Below are positions 32,686 to 46,057 of a stretch of DNA of 64,000 bases, piece after piece. The notes below the pieces were generated by a model, which was not told where the DNA came from, made no database searches, and saw only the letters and a list, made by a program, of their open reading frames with translations. The stretch is from positions 5,022,001 through 5,086,000 of the forward strand of contig NC_060019.1 of the NCBI RefSeq assembly GCF_021134715.1, read 5' to 3'. A program made the position numbers and the translations under genes. The DNA is from Daphnia pulex. Its lineage: Eukaryota; Arthropoda; Branchiopoda; Diplostraca; Daphniidae. How positions within the stretch are numbered: position 1 is the first letter of the stretch; each line of letters starts with the position of its first letter.

Positions 32686-33765
32686 ATGACCGAGTACAAA
32701 CTTGTCGTCGTTGGTGGTAATACTTTAATAATAGAGATCATATTTTCAAATATTTAAATTAACTTGATTCCAAATCTATTTTAGCTGGAGGTGTAGGCAA
32801 AAGTGCTTTGACTATTCAGCTCATCCAAAACCAGTAAGTTTTTAATTGTTTTAAAATAGTCATGAAATAATTAATTTATCTATTTTTGAAAATAGTTTTG
32901 TTGATGAATATGATCCTACAATAGGTAAATTCATATTGGAGTATCACAATAAATGGATTTTATTAACTGCTATTTTAATCTTTATAATTGTAGAAGATTC
33001 ATATCGTAAACAAGTTGTCATTGATGGAGAGACCTGCTTATTGGACATTCTTGATACCGCTGGGCAAGAAGAATACAGGTATTCTATTTTCAATTCCAAA
33101 AAATATGTACACATCATTTAAGTATTTGGTAATGTTTGTCTTGCAGTGCCATGAGAGATCAGTATATGAGAACAGGAGAAGGCTTTTTGCTTGTATTTGC
33201 TGTTAATAATGCCAAGTCATTTGAAGACATCAGTGCATACAGGGAACAAATCAAGAGAGTGAAAGATGCTGAAGAAGTTCCCATGGTTTGTAAGTACACA
33301 TTTTTTTTTATTTTAACAGAATTACCTGTGGGCACAATTTATTTTTTATTTTTTTGTTTTTTTAATTGTCAATAGTGGTTGGCAACAAGTGTGACTTACC
33401 CACTCGTGCTGTTGATATGGCCTCAGCAAGGGAAGCTGCAAAAAATTATGGAATACCTTTTGTTGAGACATCTGCCAAGACTCGCATGGGTGTAGATGAT
33501 GCATTCTACACTTTAGTAAGAGAGATACGCAAAGATGTAAGTTTTTACTTTCTACTATTATTAAATAGTATTATTATTTGTGAATAATGTTTAAAACATG
33601 TTCATTTGATTAAAAACAAGTGAAGTATGTATGGAATAATAATTGTTGTGGTGTTTTTTTTTTATTTTTTGTTTTTTTTTTTGTTTTTAGAAGGAACGCC
33701 GAGGCCGAGACAAACAGAAAAAGCCAGGCGGCAAGCTCCGTCCTTTGAAATGTCATATTCTGTAA
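32686..33765 (+). CDS. Ras85D: Ras small GTPase (H/K/N-Ras, Drosophila Ras85D type)
   Basis: Exons 32686-32716, 32785-32833, 32896-32924, 32994-33078, 33147-33289, 33376-33536 and 33691-33765 give 190 residues. All junctions are GT-AG and in phase. It is a membrane-anchored GTP switch in receptor tyrosine kinase/MAPK signalling. The P-loop GAGGVGKS (10-17) has the normal Gly12 and Gly13. The effector loop YDPTIEDSY, switch [13 protein letters not shown] with Gln61, NKCD and ETSAK are all intact. The C-terminus is strongly basic ([15 protein letters not shown]) and ends in the prenylation box CHIL. A final Leu favours geranylgeranylation over farnesylation. There is no second upstream Cys next to the box, so membrane binding would rest on the basic stretch, as in K-Ras4B. 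The symbol follows the fly orthologue; another Ras name is possible. Confidence 0.96.
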
Positions 33766-34504
33766 TCGTCGGTGTGATTAGGAAAGTACCATGGTTCAAA
33801 AACTTATTTACACGCAACTTCTAGTTGTGTTTTCTGATTGTCGAGCTATACGCCATATTCTATGGCCGAATGCAATTGGATTGGATGTTTGAAAATATTC
33901 TACAAGTAAAATTTTCTACTCGTAGCTAAGCAGATGGTACTGAACAGGCCTTTTGATTGAATGGCTTGGGAGGGGATGTATTTTTTTGTTCACAAGGGTA
34001 ATGGTAATTAGACCGCGAATATAAGATGTATTTGTCAATTCTTTCAGCGTAGTATGTGCGTAAGTGTGGCTTGTGTCGTTTTACCTGTTTGTAATATTTT
34101 GGTACGTTCACAAGTTTTATCAATCACGGTTTCTTAATGATGTAGCAATTCTTACTGCCCTATTTGCCGTGGACTGCAATTGAAAGCATATCACGGACTT
34201 GAATTTGGACGTTTTCAGAAAACTTCATTTTCGAACATTATTTTTAAATGGTCTTGCGATAGACATGTAATAGCGAATACACATTCATGATCGTCAAGCT
34301 GAGATTTGAAAGTGGTGTGTATCGTTTCTGGCTTAGTAGTTAATATTAAATAATTCTTGCAGCATTAATGGAATTTTTAGTTCATTTTGAGGATGAAATT
34401 TGTTCTTGTTCTTGGTAACATATAGTTTACAGTTTACACATGTATCACTTCAAAAATGAAAATTGGTAACGCAATCACTTATAGATTTTATGACAAAATA
34501 ATTG
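33766..34504. other. Ras 3' UTR and convergent intergenic region
   Basis: No coding frame. The Ras 3' UTR and the MSH5 3' end face each other across about 740 bases. I could not fix a poly(A) site for either. Confidence 0.5.
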
Positions 34505-37500
34505 TTAGTTATTCGGAACGGAACTCCAACATCCAAGAATATTTCGTCTTGTAAACTGCTTTAAATCGTCAACATTCCAAGGATCAGTTGCGAAGAAAGA
34601 CTCTGAAATTCTGCGTAAAGTTGAGCATTTTGCATCATTCCATATTAGGTTATTGGGTGTCATATTACCAACACTGTCAACTGCTTTCAGCATCTAGAAA
34701 TATTCACGAAAAAACATAAAAATGGTCATATTTTCTTGTTAAAAAAACATAACTAACCTCTTGAGCTCGCTTTATGACAAAATTAGGCAATCCGGAAGCA
34801 TACGCGACACTTAAAGGAAAACTATTTGTGCACATATCTTCAATAAGCTGATACAGGAAAACGAGTTGCTCTTCATCAAGAAAATAACCCATGGACAAGA
34901 ACCGAGTATTTTGGAGAACCCATGTATGCCGGGACAAATACTCCACGGCATTGTGTAAGTGCGTAGCGACAAGCAGAAGAGGGCTTTTATCATTTTGTTT
35001 CATCCAGTGTTCCATGCACGAAATGAACATTGCAGAACCATCTACATGAGAAGATCCGATTCCAAATTCGTCTAATATGACAAGAGAATGACTCGTCGCC
35101 ATTCTTGATGCCATTGACATCTGTAAAAATATATTTTTTTTAAATGTGCGATTAAAAAACATTATATAAAAAAATTAATTTGTTAGTCTACCTACCATTG
35201 AGAGTTCGACACCAAAATGCGATAAAGATGTCACTACAGTTTCAGGAGAATGGCTAACAACAAAGATATGTTTCAGCGGTGTTATTAGTGCACGTTGAGC
35301 TGGCACAAAACATCCAATTTGGGCCAAATAAACAATCAGGGCAGTTTGCTAATACAAAATTATTTTATTTAAAAAAATAATGAATAAATAAAACAAAAAT
35401 AAGAATTAAACTAGTGAATTTAAATTTCAAACTACCTTCAAAAATATTGATTTGCCACTTGAATTAGGGCCTGAAATAATATTGATACGTTTGGCTCCTT
35501 CGTCACATCCTCCAAGGTATGTTGAATTAGGATTGAAGCGTTCGGCTACGAGTTGTAGCAAAATATGTCGTCCATTCTCAATATGAACACAAGGATTAAC
35601 ATTTTCAACTAGTTCTGGCTGAACCATTTCGAATTCGGAGCTCAGAACTGATAAGCTAAGAAGCCTGAATAAATGCAGTATACAATTAATATAACAGATT
35701 TGCATGAATTTGTATACAACAATACGCGTCTAGGTATGCCGCCAATTCGATTCCTTCAGTCAGTGCACCGTAATGTTCAACAACAACTTTGGAGCCTGAC
35801 AGCATCACGGACATTTCATGCGCAACAATTGTCGCAGCAAAATCTCCAAACGTTTCGTCGAGTTCTATTAATTGTTGATTAAAAGTAACCATTATACAAA
35901 TAGGCGCACCATATAGAATACCTCACCATAACAACGTCGGCTTTTGAAATAAACGTTCTCCTTTGTAAAGAACTAAATAAAACAGTTACTTTAAAGAAAC
36001 CTCTCAATTCAAATAAGCAACACATCTTACTTTCAGTTCAAGTCCTGGTATGTTAACATCATTTTCAGCCGTCGTCAAATTTCTATTTGGATCTTTTTGG
36101 AGCCACGAACGAAGGCACAAACAATGTCCTACATGTGGGAAAAATTCAATAACGCCTTGTTCAATAAAAGGCGGTAGGTTTTCCATTTCGAGATTAACGG
36201 TTTCAGTGTAAATGCGTTGCATATTGCTGTGTTCCCGTTTCACTAATTAAATTGGGGAAAAATATAACAATTATTCAACTTATGAGATTACTTGATTGTT
36301 ATTTAAAAAAGGTTACGCCGATCAAGGTCTTCATCCACTCCAGAGTTAACAACACATCGTCCGGCACGTTTCGATTCTTGGAAATTAATTAATCGATGAA
36401 TGACGTTAACCACGTGATACCACTTACTCGATCTTTCGCTTTCAGCTAAATTGTAAAAAAGGCGAATATGTTGGGGAAGAATTTTGCATTTATCCGACAA
36501 TGCTATCAACTTCAAAATGGAATAAAAATAAAAATTTTAGAACTTAAATATATTTAATTTAAGTGAACGTTACGTTTTTAGCGGTCATTTGAAGTTTTTT
36601 CCAATCGTTGAATGTTCCTCGCATAGTTGCGATGTTTGAAAGTGATACCTATACAAAAAGTCTGGAGTTTTTCCGTCTTGAAGTTATTACTACATTTTTC
36701 CCGCCACGAACCTTAATATCAGTGATGTTCTTCAAGATGCCAATAAAACTACGGACGACTTCAACGTTAGATGCATCCATGCAATATCGAATAACAGTAT
36801 AGCGCTCATTTAGGGTTTCGACGTTACATGTAGGACGCTTGAACAATTCCCTAAATGGAAAATTAAGGGGTTAATATATTGTTATAAAATACCGAAGTGT
36901 TTAAATCGTTACTTGAGGCACATTGATCCAGGTGTGGAATAGCATTTCGATGCAACCCCGAAAAGACTAAGCCCTGTAATTTAAATCGCCAGTTATTTAA
37001 GAGCTGGTAAAATAAATTTCTGAATTATTTTGAGTTTTATATTTTGCTACGGAACAATGTAGCTGATTTGTATGCACTAACACATGGAGATCAGGGTAGT
37101 GGTGCGTTTCAGGTTAACGAATAAATTTCTAGGATTGTGTAAGTCAGCTTTATACACCATTTATGACAAGTAACCGAATACGACTTAATAACCAGATAAG
37201 CACAAAAACCAAACCTTCTTTTGCACTTTGAGAGTGCCCTTTCTTGAATGCCGATGGATGAGATTCTTGGGAAAAGATTTTTAAACTAAGGAAAGCAGAC
37301 TGGTCCATCCATAACAGGTCATCGACACGGCACGTACGAATAGAAAAAATCTTCATACTTTTGTCGTCTAGATTCATCTCGTTCAGGCGGTCAACATCTT
37401 GACCTCTTCGCCATTGTTCCAACATCTTCAACAAAGCGCCAGTAGCCTTTCAAACTCTTACTTTAGTATCTCATTCGAAAAAAAAAATTATCGCATTATT

Positions 37501-38417
37501 ATTTTACCTGTAACATTGCCGGATAGTCGAAAGGGAACAGACTTTTCAGGTGAATCCAACGCTCCATCTCTGTCATGTCGTCTGGCGCGATACCTAGCCG
37601 TAGCGCCCGCAATCGACGCGTAGCTGCGAGAAAGCAAGTTAAATAAATCTTATTATACACACTGTAATATTTTTAGAAAAATATAAAAATAATTCATAGT
37701 CAATGGACTTCAACATACCAGCTTCAGCATTGAAGTAGGAGCTGGGAACAATATAGAGATGACAAGAAGCTCTTTCATTTACACTGAACTTAATAGAGGC
37801 AACTGTTTTAACAGCATCAAATTGGGTTCCATTGGACAGGCTTACATCACCTTCAACTTCCACATTTTTCTGCTGGATAATCATTGTATTAAATCTTTCA
37901 TGTTATGGTAGGTGATAATATTCTTACCAATGATTGATAAATGTTGGCCATTCGTTTTTCATCCAAATTTTGCTTGACAATCAGAGTTTGTGGTTCAAGT
38001 TGAAAAAACAGGCCACGAAATACAGATGTATCAGAGACATTTTCAACTATATCAGGAATAACATGGAGCTGTATAATTGTAAATAAAAATAATATACAGT
38101 CATCTGCCTATGTAATTTTTTGACTTGTTGTAAGTAAAAGAACTTTCCTCATGGGAAACAATGTCATAATAGGCAGCTCCTAATTTTCCACCCCACCAAG
38201 CAACAGAAAGAATCAGCTAAATTTTAGAAATAGGTACAAAATAAATACAATTATTGTATTAAAAAATAACATAAATTCATCAAACCTGTTTTGGCTGAGC
38301 AGATTCAGTAAGATCACCTATTTCTGTGTTGCAAGATGCAACTGATGGTTGTGATGATTGGTCAGTAGACAAACCTTGATGATTCATGTGGAAGACTGGT
38401 GTGAGTGGAGTATTCAT
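34505..38417 (-). CDS. MSH5: MSH5, meiotic MutS homologue
   Basis: MSH5 pairs with MSH4 as a sliding clamp that stabilises meiotic recombination intermediates; it does not repair mismatches. Minus-strand multi-exon gene. The start is at 38417 ([15 protein letters not shown]) and exon 1 is 38286-38417. Following exons include [20 protein letters not shown] and [13 protein letters not shown] (38216-37900), [20 protein letters not shown] (about 37870), [13 protein letters not shown] (about 37600), [20 protein letters not shown] (about 37290) and [20 protein letters not shown] (about 36840). The ATPase follows: Walker [13 protein letters not shown] near 35450, CFVPAQRA near 35310, and the Walker B-type [16 protein letters not shown] near 35080 with VATHL. 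The DEFG plus VDG combination separates MSH5 from MSH4 (DELG). Last exon 34505-34693, ending SSVPNN. One internal donor near 38150 was not certain. The ATPase motifs are intact. Confidence 0.9.
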
Positions 38418-40519
38418 TTTGCAAAATTTTCTCACTTTCAACTAACAACCTACTACATAAAGATTTGGGTTCACAAACACATATGGCAAACGGTTAGATT
38501 AAAACAAGTACCATATGAACTTCTTAAAAAAACTGCTGTTTCTTCTTGTATCTTTGAACACGTGCAATCGTTCCCAAAGGTCTCAGTGCTTCACTCACAC
38601 AACAGACCCTCTTAGTCTGTGCTCACACCACTTAGAAGTAGAACTAGACAGACGACACACAAGGGTCACACAGTTCAGTAGTTCACCGCAAACAGAGGCG
38701 ATTGTCGGACAGATTTAAAAAAAAATGGCATGAACTTTAGAACATTAAGTACGACAGGAGTAGACGAATGCAATGCAAGAGAGCCTGAGCTACGCGTGGC
38801 AAACTCGAGATGGCAATTGGCATTAAATTGTTAGTTAATTGTAATTCGAAAATTTGAAGGAAATAACAGGTTCAGGGCTCAGGCCTCAGGGGTTGCGAAC
38901 TTCGGATTTCCCCACTAGCTCTTTATATCGGGTTCGAGTTTTTCTAAATGGCGGAAGCGGAATGACGGAAATTAAATGGCGGATTTGAGGCGGATCATCA
39001 GCGATGTTTCTGACCCTTCGTTACGCCATATATGAATGGTACCATGTTATGTACGAATGTATGAATTCTGAACCATGTATTCTGGTACCACCTGCCAACT
39101 AAGCGACTAAGCGGATTCTACCATTTCTACCATTTTCTACTTTACAAAATCGCCAAAAGGGGTCGTTTAAGCATGTACCATACCAGAGAAAAAAGAGACT
39201 GGAAACTCATGGAAAAAAAAATGTCCTCGTGTATTTGATTTTTCCAACGCCACCTGCCGGTTGGTGATGGAATGTTTTTTTTTAGTCCCTTAGGCTACAA
39301 AAAAAAGCTTCTTATATAAAAACGCCAAGAAATATTTGGAAAAGTTTGGCATTTTCCCAAGGCCAAAAAATGTTTGGTTGGCATGGCAATGTTTTACGTT
39401 AAGCACTGTGAACTTATATCACCAACCGCTAGTGACACTGCTTTACAAAGTGTCCGTTTTGTTTGAATATTAGCATCGTGTTGACCCATCTCTCTTTTCT
39501 CTGCCCAACACAGAAAGAAAGTTAATTAATGTTAAAACGACCTAAAATGTTATGTTATTTTATGATATTAATGTTATGTTATTTTATCCGATCATTTTTA
39601 AATATTTTTCTTCAACTCTTTGAAGTCAAATTTCCAATTCTTCATTTTCGCGACACCAAAACAGAGAAATGTGAAAAATATTTTGAGACCGTATCACCGT
39701 ATTGTGATTATAAAAATTAAGTTTTTCCTTACACAAGTCGAATGGATCCAATAAAAGGAGACAGTACAGAATAAAAAATAGAACTTCAGATTATGTATTG
39801 CGTATACTATAACATATGGCAATTGCATATGCATATGGCAACTAATATAGCCTACATATTAGTTGCCATTGGCTCCAGTCCTAAAAGGACGATTGCCCTT
39901 CCTAGTATCAAGTCCCTCTTTACTGTAAACCCACTTTTTCATCCGATTTTCATCCCAACGATATTCATCGCACTGATGTTCGACGGACTCGCCAGATAGC
40001 CTACCCCCCCCCCCCCTTTTGCATGTAGAACGCTACTCGATGACTAAGAGCAAACTAAGAGCAGCATCACCTCCGGCCTCCGGTAGAATCCCTTCCGATT
40101 CATCGGCTTTTGTTCCGTCCGGCCTGCGCCTGCAGTTCCGCTCAGGAACTATAGGCTGGTGATGGGGAATATCTGATCCCTCTCATTCTCTCGAGAAACA
40201 GAGACTGTGTCCAGTGTCGTCTCCTACTCTACGTATGTATCATCTATGCTCTCCAGGTAGTAAAGCTAGTAATACTAGTTATTCTGTTAACACAATATAT
40301 GTCGTTCAGCCCAAGTGCTTCACTATTCAGTATATCTGTTATTCCGTAAGCGTCGCTTCCATAGCCAAAGAAAATGCAAGCGGATCGTTCGTTTGTTCAT
40401 TCAAGTAATTTAACTGGTTTTCGCTGGTTTTCTCAAATTCCGCCATTGAGTTCTTTGCGATTTTTTTTCTGGCAGCGCGCCGGACGCCGCCGCCCCTAGT
40501 GGCTCGAGGGGAAGATATG
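38418..40519. other. intergenic, no gene seen; hairpin at 39836-39868
   Basis: MSH5 upstream DNA, then unremarkable sequence. A perfect hairpin (TGGCAACTAATAT arms of 13 bp, 7-base loop) lies at 39836-39868, beside repeated GCATATGGCA words. A C-run lies near 40005. Confidence 0.45.
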
Positions 40520-40524
40520 ATTGT

Positions 40525-40696
40525 TGTTAAGTCTGCGTTAGACACTGTATTCTAAGTCCACAAGGCGTATGAAATACACAAGACGGGAACGGTAAGACCT
40601 TCCTCAACTCTACTCTCGACTCGAATGCCGTTCACTCCGTGGCCCTCTGGCGTAAGCCTTTCGTGCGCCATCTGTGATCGCATTCAATACATCACA
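40525..40696 (-). repeat. gypsy 3' LTR (element orientation)
   Basis: 172 bp, identical by eye to the LTR at 46058-46229. It carries the 5-bp duplication ATTGT on its outer side and the likely polypurine tract on its inner side. The LTR is unusually short. Confidence 0.95.
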
Positions 40697-40873
40697 ACTC
40701 CTCCCGAGCCCTCGCTCGGTACAAACAAACGGAACAAACAAATAGAATGATGATTCCATGAATGCATCCAATGGGAAGCGAATGTCGGCGACACTTTGGG
40801 GTGGATAGGGGACACTTGCATATTAAACGAGCACAAATGATCAAACGGGAATGGTTGTACGACATGGAATAAA

Positions 40874-43800
40874 TTACACAGATGTGATGACCCTCTGCTT
40901 CCGGACGCGAGTTCCACGGCGTGGGCCGTCCGGCGCCGGAACGATGGGAGGCTGTTGGGTTGATGAGGGGGGAACGATGACATCCGCTACCGTGGGCGCG
41001 CTGCCGTCTGCCGATGGGTTGATTCGGACGATCGTCGCCGTCGTCTCTTCTTCCGCCGGGACCAAGGGGCGGAGGAACCGCCGATTGCGCCACAGGACGC
41101 TGCCACTAGCAAATTTGATTCGGTAGGATCGGTAGCGGCCGACCGCCACAATGACGCCCACATGAGTCCAAAGCTTGGAATCCGGGTCTTGGATCCGTAC
41201 CGGCGTGCCGATCCGAAGTGGTGACAATGGGCGGGTATGAGCGTCGTACCGAAGTTTAGTTTCAGCAGCCGCCGCCGCCTGTCGCTCCCGTGCTATCATG
41301 GCGTCCTTCCATTTGGGAGCGTAGGATGATCGATGCGCCGGGACGATGGAGCGGAGTTGGTGGCCGAATAAAATTTGTGCCGGTGATGCACCGCTCTCGT
41401 GGGGGGTGTTCCGAAACTCAAGGAGCCCCGCTAGAAATTCTTCCGATGATAAATCTCCGGTCTTCGCCACTAATTCTTTTATCGCCTTCACTGCTGCCTC
41501 CGCATGGCCGTTGCTCTGGGGGTAATGAGGGGAAGAGTTACCCCATGCCACGCCCCAACGTTTCAGTGTCTCTTGGAAAACTCCGGCATCGAATTGAGGT
41601 CCATTATCCGAGCGGAATCGCATGGGCACGCCCAGCTCGACGAAATTGTGCACGACTGCCTGGACTACTTCTCGCGCGGTGGGATCGCGTCGCCACTGGT
41701 GGACTACCGGCCAACCCGATAATCTGTCCGCGTATACCAGCACATGGAGGTTTCCGTGCTGGAATAAGTCGGCCGACACGTCTTCAAATACGAATGTCGG
41801 TAGCGGGTCTGACATCAGTGGCTCCTGGCACTGGCTCGGTCGCCTCTCCTGGCACTTGGAGCAGCGTTCGACGAGCATCGTGACGTCGTTCGATATTCCC
41901 GGCCAATATACCGTCTGCTGGGCCCGTCGTTTTGTCCGGACGATGCCCTGGTGGGCGGCGTGAAGTTTTTGGAGAATGTTACGGCGAGATGAGAACGGCA
42001 CCACGATGCGGGATCCAAAGAGGACAAGGCCGTCTTCCGTAGACAGTTGGTGACGAATGGACCAAAACTGACGTATGTAGTTCGTCACGCGGGCACGGTC
42101 CGTGCCGAAACCTGATTCGACTGCCGCCACTAGGGCCGTGTAGTCCGCGTCTGCCAAGGCGGTGGATCGCAGATCGGCCAGCAAAGCGTCCGGCAAATGA
42201 TCCGACGGGGCCGATTCGTCTTCAGAGTTGCATACCGCCGCGATCGACTGAATCACCACATTCCGAACGGAAAAATCAAGGTCTGCACCCACACGTTCAT
42301 CTTCCGGCGCTGGGTCGTTGACTGGGGCCCGTGATAAGGCGTCTGGAATGGCGTGCTCCTTCCCCTTTCTCCAAACGGTTGTGAAAGAATAGGGCGACAG
42401 TCGCTCTTTCAGACGCTGTATTTTAGGGTTGTCTATAGCATCCAGGGTATGCTTGTCTAAGATTGCTACGAGGGCCTGATGATCCACCATCAGGGTGAAA
42501 TTTGGAAGACCAGATAGGTATAAGCGGCACTTTCGGATCGCCCACTCGACTGCAGCCAGCTCCAGCTCCACGATGGCGTATCGTGATTCAACATCGGAGC
42601 ACCAACGGGAATTGGCATCCACTAGACGCCAGCCTCCGTCGTGTCGCTGCATTAGCGCATACCCCATTCCGTTCTTGCGCGAGGCGTCGACTTGGATGAC
42701 TGTTTCACGGTCTGGTTCGAAATGGACCACCACGGGCGGGGAGATTAAAGCCAACTTAACGGCGGCGAATGCTCGGTCATGGTCCGGCGTCCACACGTAT
42801 GGGTTGCGTGTGCTGAGAAGAGGTCGGAGGGGTTCCTTGGCCGCTGCCACCTCCGTCGAAAATCCGGCGAGTTGCTCCACCAAGCCCATGAATGACCGTA
42901 ATTCTGAAATATTAGTCGGCCGGGGAAATTGAGACAGGGCCTTTAATTTGGCCTCCTCGATGGTGACTCCGCCGTGCTTGATCTCGTATCCAACCCACGA
43001 CACACGATGTTGGGCGAAACGAAACTTTTCTTTGCTGAAGGTGATCCCGGCGTCGCGTGCCGCTTGAAGAACTTCACACACTCCCCTCACGTGCTCGGGG
43101 AAGGTACGATCGAAGCGAAGCAGATCGTCGACCACACGCACCGTATTTGACACTGCGGCGAACGCAACATCCGCCCTCCTGTTGTATTCGTCACCCGAGC
43201 AACTGAGGCCCATGGACGCGCGGAGGAACTTAAAACGGCCCCACGGCGTCATAAAGGTGGTTAAATGTTGACAGGAGGGATGGAGGGGAATTTGATAGTA
43301 CCCGTTGGCGGCGTCGAAACTGGTGTAGAATCGGCACTCGCTGTCTATTTCGGCGACCGCATCACGTGGAGTACGCGTAGGGTGAGTTGGCCGCAGGACG
43401 AACTTATTTAATCGGGTATGGTCGACACAGATGCGGATCTTGCCGGTCTTGGCATTCCTAATCACCACCAGGGGGGCGGCCCATTCCGTCGCTTCGGTCA
43501 CTGGCACGATCACTCCCTGCGACACCAATTGGTCCAGCTTGGCCTTCACTTCCGGACGATCACTAAATGGGATTGGTCGGGCGCCGTTCACATAATATGG
43601 CACTGCATCGTCCCGCAATTGAATCATCATATCTGGCCCCGCCATTGTCCGTAAACCATCTTCCTGGTCAAACACAGAATCGAATTCTGCTGCGATAGCC
43701 GCCTCGATTTCTGCGATCTGTTCCGCTGATGGGTCCAAGGGTAAGTGAATGCCCCGTAGAAATTCCCACTCTGATGGTTGAGACGGCTGATCTGCATCCT

Positions 43801-45445
43801 CTGTCGGCGAAATCTGCACGGACTGAATTGGTGTCAGTGGCTGTGGGTAATCCGCATGGATGATTGCAAGATTCACGCAATCCAAACGGCAGATGAGCAT
43901 TCCGCGTATTTCCGGGCAAAACACCACCGTCATACGGGTACACCGACCGCCATAACGAACGGAAATTTCGTGCTGCCCGATGGATAGGAGTGGAGTGGAC
44001 CGGTCAGCCATGACCAGTTCGAAAGGGGAATGCAATAGGTCCGCTTCGGTCATACCTAAAGCCGCCATGACATCGCGCCCGGCCACGCTCACCTCTGCTC
44101 CAGGGTCGGGGATTGCGTCATCAATTGTCGCGACCGACGAGCCGCTCTCGTCCAACAAAACCTCCAATGCGATGGTGGGGGATCTGCGTTGCCGATGGTT
44201 GGCTTGCACGTTGCCAATAGTAATGTGACCGACTTTTGATTTCGATCCGCCGCTGCCGCCACCGCCGCCGCTGCCGCCACTGCTGCCACCGCTGCTGCCA
44301 CCGCTGCTGCCGTTGCCGCCACCCCCGCCGCTCTTTCCTCTGTCGCGATTGGGGCACTTTGGGGCAAAATGGTCCGGTTGACCGCATGAATGGCACGTGC
44401 GTCCTATGGCCGGGCACGTAATCCCAGTGGAGTGCGCTGCGTGACCGCATGATTTGCATTCGTTTGCATATGGGCGCTCCGTGCGATTGCGTTTGTTCTG
44501 GATCAATGATATGCCGGAATGGCCACTTAAAGAACGTTCATTGGCCCGTGCGGATTCTTCACTCCTGCAGATGTTGACTGTCGATTGCAGGGCGGGAAAT
44601 GGGCTCATTGCCAGCAGCTTTTTCTTGGTTTCAGCATCTCTCGTGCCGGCAATGATGCGCGTGACTAGACGGGTGTCAAAACAGGTTGCACATAAATCTG
44701 CCGCTTCAGCTAAGCGGCGGAGTGCGATATAAAAATCGTCGAACGTTTCCGATGGACCTTGTCGCCGTTCTTCAAAGGCGACTCTGTCGAGGGCGATGTT
44801 ACGTTTCGCGCGGACGTAATCGGCGATGCGATCCAGTACCAAATCCGGAGTGGTGATCGTGGTGGGCAGTATACCCAGCGCCACCTCGACAATTTGTTGC
44901 ATGGCTGGGTCCAGGGCCATACGGAAAGCCGCCATCTGCTCCGACCCAGGATATGTTGCCAGCTGGCTTAGTTCGGCGAAGTCGTTCCAACGGTTCCTCC
45001 AGGACCGCAGGAGGGGAATGGTGACATCGCCGTGGAGTTTTTCCACGCTAGAGGTGTCCAGCCGCCGTCGTTGAGGCGTTGCCGGAGTAACAAGACCGCC
45101 GCCGCCGCCGCCAGCGCCACCGCCACCGCCACCACCAGCGCCACCGCCACCGCCGCCACCAGCGCCACCGCCACCGCCGCCACCGCCACCACCAGCGCCT
45201 CCACCGGCCGCCGTGATCAATGTTTGCAGTTGACCAGAAATGGCCAGTAATTGAGCCTCCAGGGTGTCGATCCGGTTTCCGGCCGCCGCCGCCGCCGCTA
45301 ACGCATCCGCCGCCGTTGGTGCCGCCGGTGGTGTTGCCATTGCGTGTGTGGCTCGCAGACGAGCACGGGTGGTGATGGGTGAAGTAGCGATATGTTGCTT
45401 CCTTTTGGACATAAACGGAGCGCGAGTAGAATCACAGCCGCTCAC
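40874..45445 (-). CDS. gypsy gag-pol polyprotein, 1,523 codons
   Basis: A single frame for gag, protease, RT, RNase H and integrase. Residues 75-115 are nearly all glycine and alanine (GGGGAGGGG). Gag proper follows (residues 120-320, ending [18 protein letters not shown]), then two zinc knuckles near 328-365 ([29 protein letters not shown]). Next come a glycine/serine linker and the protease, with DPGAE near 447 in place of the usual DSGA. The RT runs from WAAPLVV (655) to the catalytic VVDDLL (772). RNase H has [11 protein letters not shown] (915). Integrase has the HAAHQG...CSKCQ zinc site (1162-1200), [17 protein letters not shown] and the Glu in [13 protein letters not shown]. No chromodomain is visible and no separate env. 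The gag resembles the remnant at 25.3-25.8 kb. Confidence 0.95.
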   Translation of the reverse strand: MSGCDSTRAPFMSKRKQHIATSPITTRARLRATHAMATPPAAPTAADALAAAAAAGNRIDTLEAQLLAISGQLQTLITAAGGGAGGGGGGGGGGAGGGGGGGAGGGGGGGAGGGGGGLVTPATPQRRRLDTSSVEKLHGDVTIPLLRSWRNRWNDFAELSQLATYPGSEQMAAFRMALDPAMQQIVEVALGILPTTITTPDLVLDRIADYVRAKRNIALDRVAFEERRQGPSETFDDFYIALRRLAEAADLCATCFDTRLVTRIIAGTRDAETKKKLLAMSPFPALQSTVNICRSEESARANERSLSGHSGISLIQNKRNRTERPYANECKSCGHAAHSTGITCPAIGRTCHSCGQPDHFAPKCPNRDRGKSGGGGGNGSSGGSSGGSSGGSGGGGGSGGSKSKVGHITIGNVQANHRQRRSPTIALEVLLDESGSSVATIDDAIPDPGAEVSVAGRDVMAALGMTEADLLHSPFELVMADRSTPLLSIGQHEISVRYGGRCTRMTVVFCPEIRGMLICRLDCVNLAIIHADYPQPLTPIQSVQISPTEDADQPSQPSEWEFLRGIHLPLDPSAEQIAEIEAAIAAEFDSVFDQEDGLRTMAGPDMMIQLRDDAVPYYVNGARPIPFSDRPEVKAKLDQLVSQGVIVPVTEATEWAAPLVVIRNAKTGKIRICVDHTRLNKFVLRPTHPTRTPRDAVAEIDSECRFYTSFDAANGYYQIPLHPSCQHLTTFMTPWGRFKFLRASMGLSCSGDEYNRRADVAFAAVSNTVRVVDDLLRFDRTFPEHVRGVCEVLQAARDAGITFSKEKFRFAQHRVSWVGYEIKHGGVTIEEAKLKALSQFPRPTNISELRSFMGLVEQLAGFSTEVAAAKEPLRPLLSTRNPYVWTPDHDRAFAAVKLALISPPVVVHFEPDRETVIQVDASRKNGMGYALMQRHDGGWRLVDANSRWCSDVESRYAIVELELAAVEWAIRKCRLYLSGLPNFTLMVDHQALVAILDKHTLDAIDNPKIQRLKERLSPYSFTTVWRKGKEHAIPDALSRAPVNDPAPEDERVGADLDFSVRNVVIQSIAAVCNSEDESAPSDHLPDALLADLRSTALADADYTALVAAVESGFGTDRARVTNYIRQFWSIRHQLSTEDGLVLFGSRIVVPFSSRRNILQKLHAAHQGIVRTKRRAQQTVYWPGISNDVTMLVERCSKCQERRPSQCQEPLMSDPLPTFVFEDVSADLFQHGNLHVLVYADRLSGWPVVHQWRRDPTAREVVQAVVHNFVELGVPMRFRSDNGPQFDAGVFQETLKRWGVAWGNSSPHYPQSNGHAEAAVKAIKELVAKTGDLSSEEFLAGLLEFRNTPHESGASPAQILFGHQLRSIVPAHRSSYAPKWKDAMIARERQAAAAAETKLRYDAHTRPLSPLRIGTPVRIQDPDSKLWTHVGVIVAVGRYRSYRIKFASGSVLWRNRRFLRPLVPAEEETTATIVRINPSADGSAPTVADVIVPPSSTQQPPIVPAPDGPRRGTRVRKQRVITSV

Positions 45446-46057
45446 TGGCCACTATGTTCAGCGATGCTGTGTTACGCAGAATATACGATGCAGGGATGGT
45501 ACAAAAGGCACAGCGACGATTTTGCACCGTGTGTTGCGCCACCTGTTGGTCGAAAGCGAACTTCGTGGGAATACGGAACAAGCAGGCACAAATAAGGCAC
45601 TAATAACACTCGTCGCACAGAAAAAGAAAAAGTCGGGTTGAGAAATTAACTCAGCGAGAAAAGTAGTTGGGGCCTGATATGCCGTGACTCTGATCTGCCG
45701 ACATAAACGAGGGGCTGCAAAAACCAAGATGGCGGCGCCCATAAGCCGCGTGCGTTGGTCGGGTTCGCACCACAAAAAAAATGTCGATAAATCGAGAAAA
45801 TTCAAAGCAATCTGAAATGCCGCACAACTAACAGTACGGGGACCGGCACATGAGTGACGCCTCCGACAGAGTGGCCTCCTGCACTATCAGGAGTGGGGAT
45901 TCGATCGTCAAGGCAAGATGGCGGCGTACATGGGCCGCATGGACGAAAGTCGAACACTGAGGGCGAGGAACACAGGGAAACGCAGGGTTCACTAGAGTCA
46001 CGAAAAAAGTACACCACTGTGTTTAGCAATCGTAGGTGCGTGAGACCAACTGCGCCA

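Noticed and set aside
34811..36800. Several short plus-strand and alternative minus-strand frames within MSH5
   Set aside because: They run across MSH5 exons whose family motifs fix the true frame.
44968..45250. Alanine/valine-rich and threonine-rich frames opposite or overlapping the gypsy gag
   Set aside because: They come from the glycine-codon (GGN) repeat in gag read in other frames.
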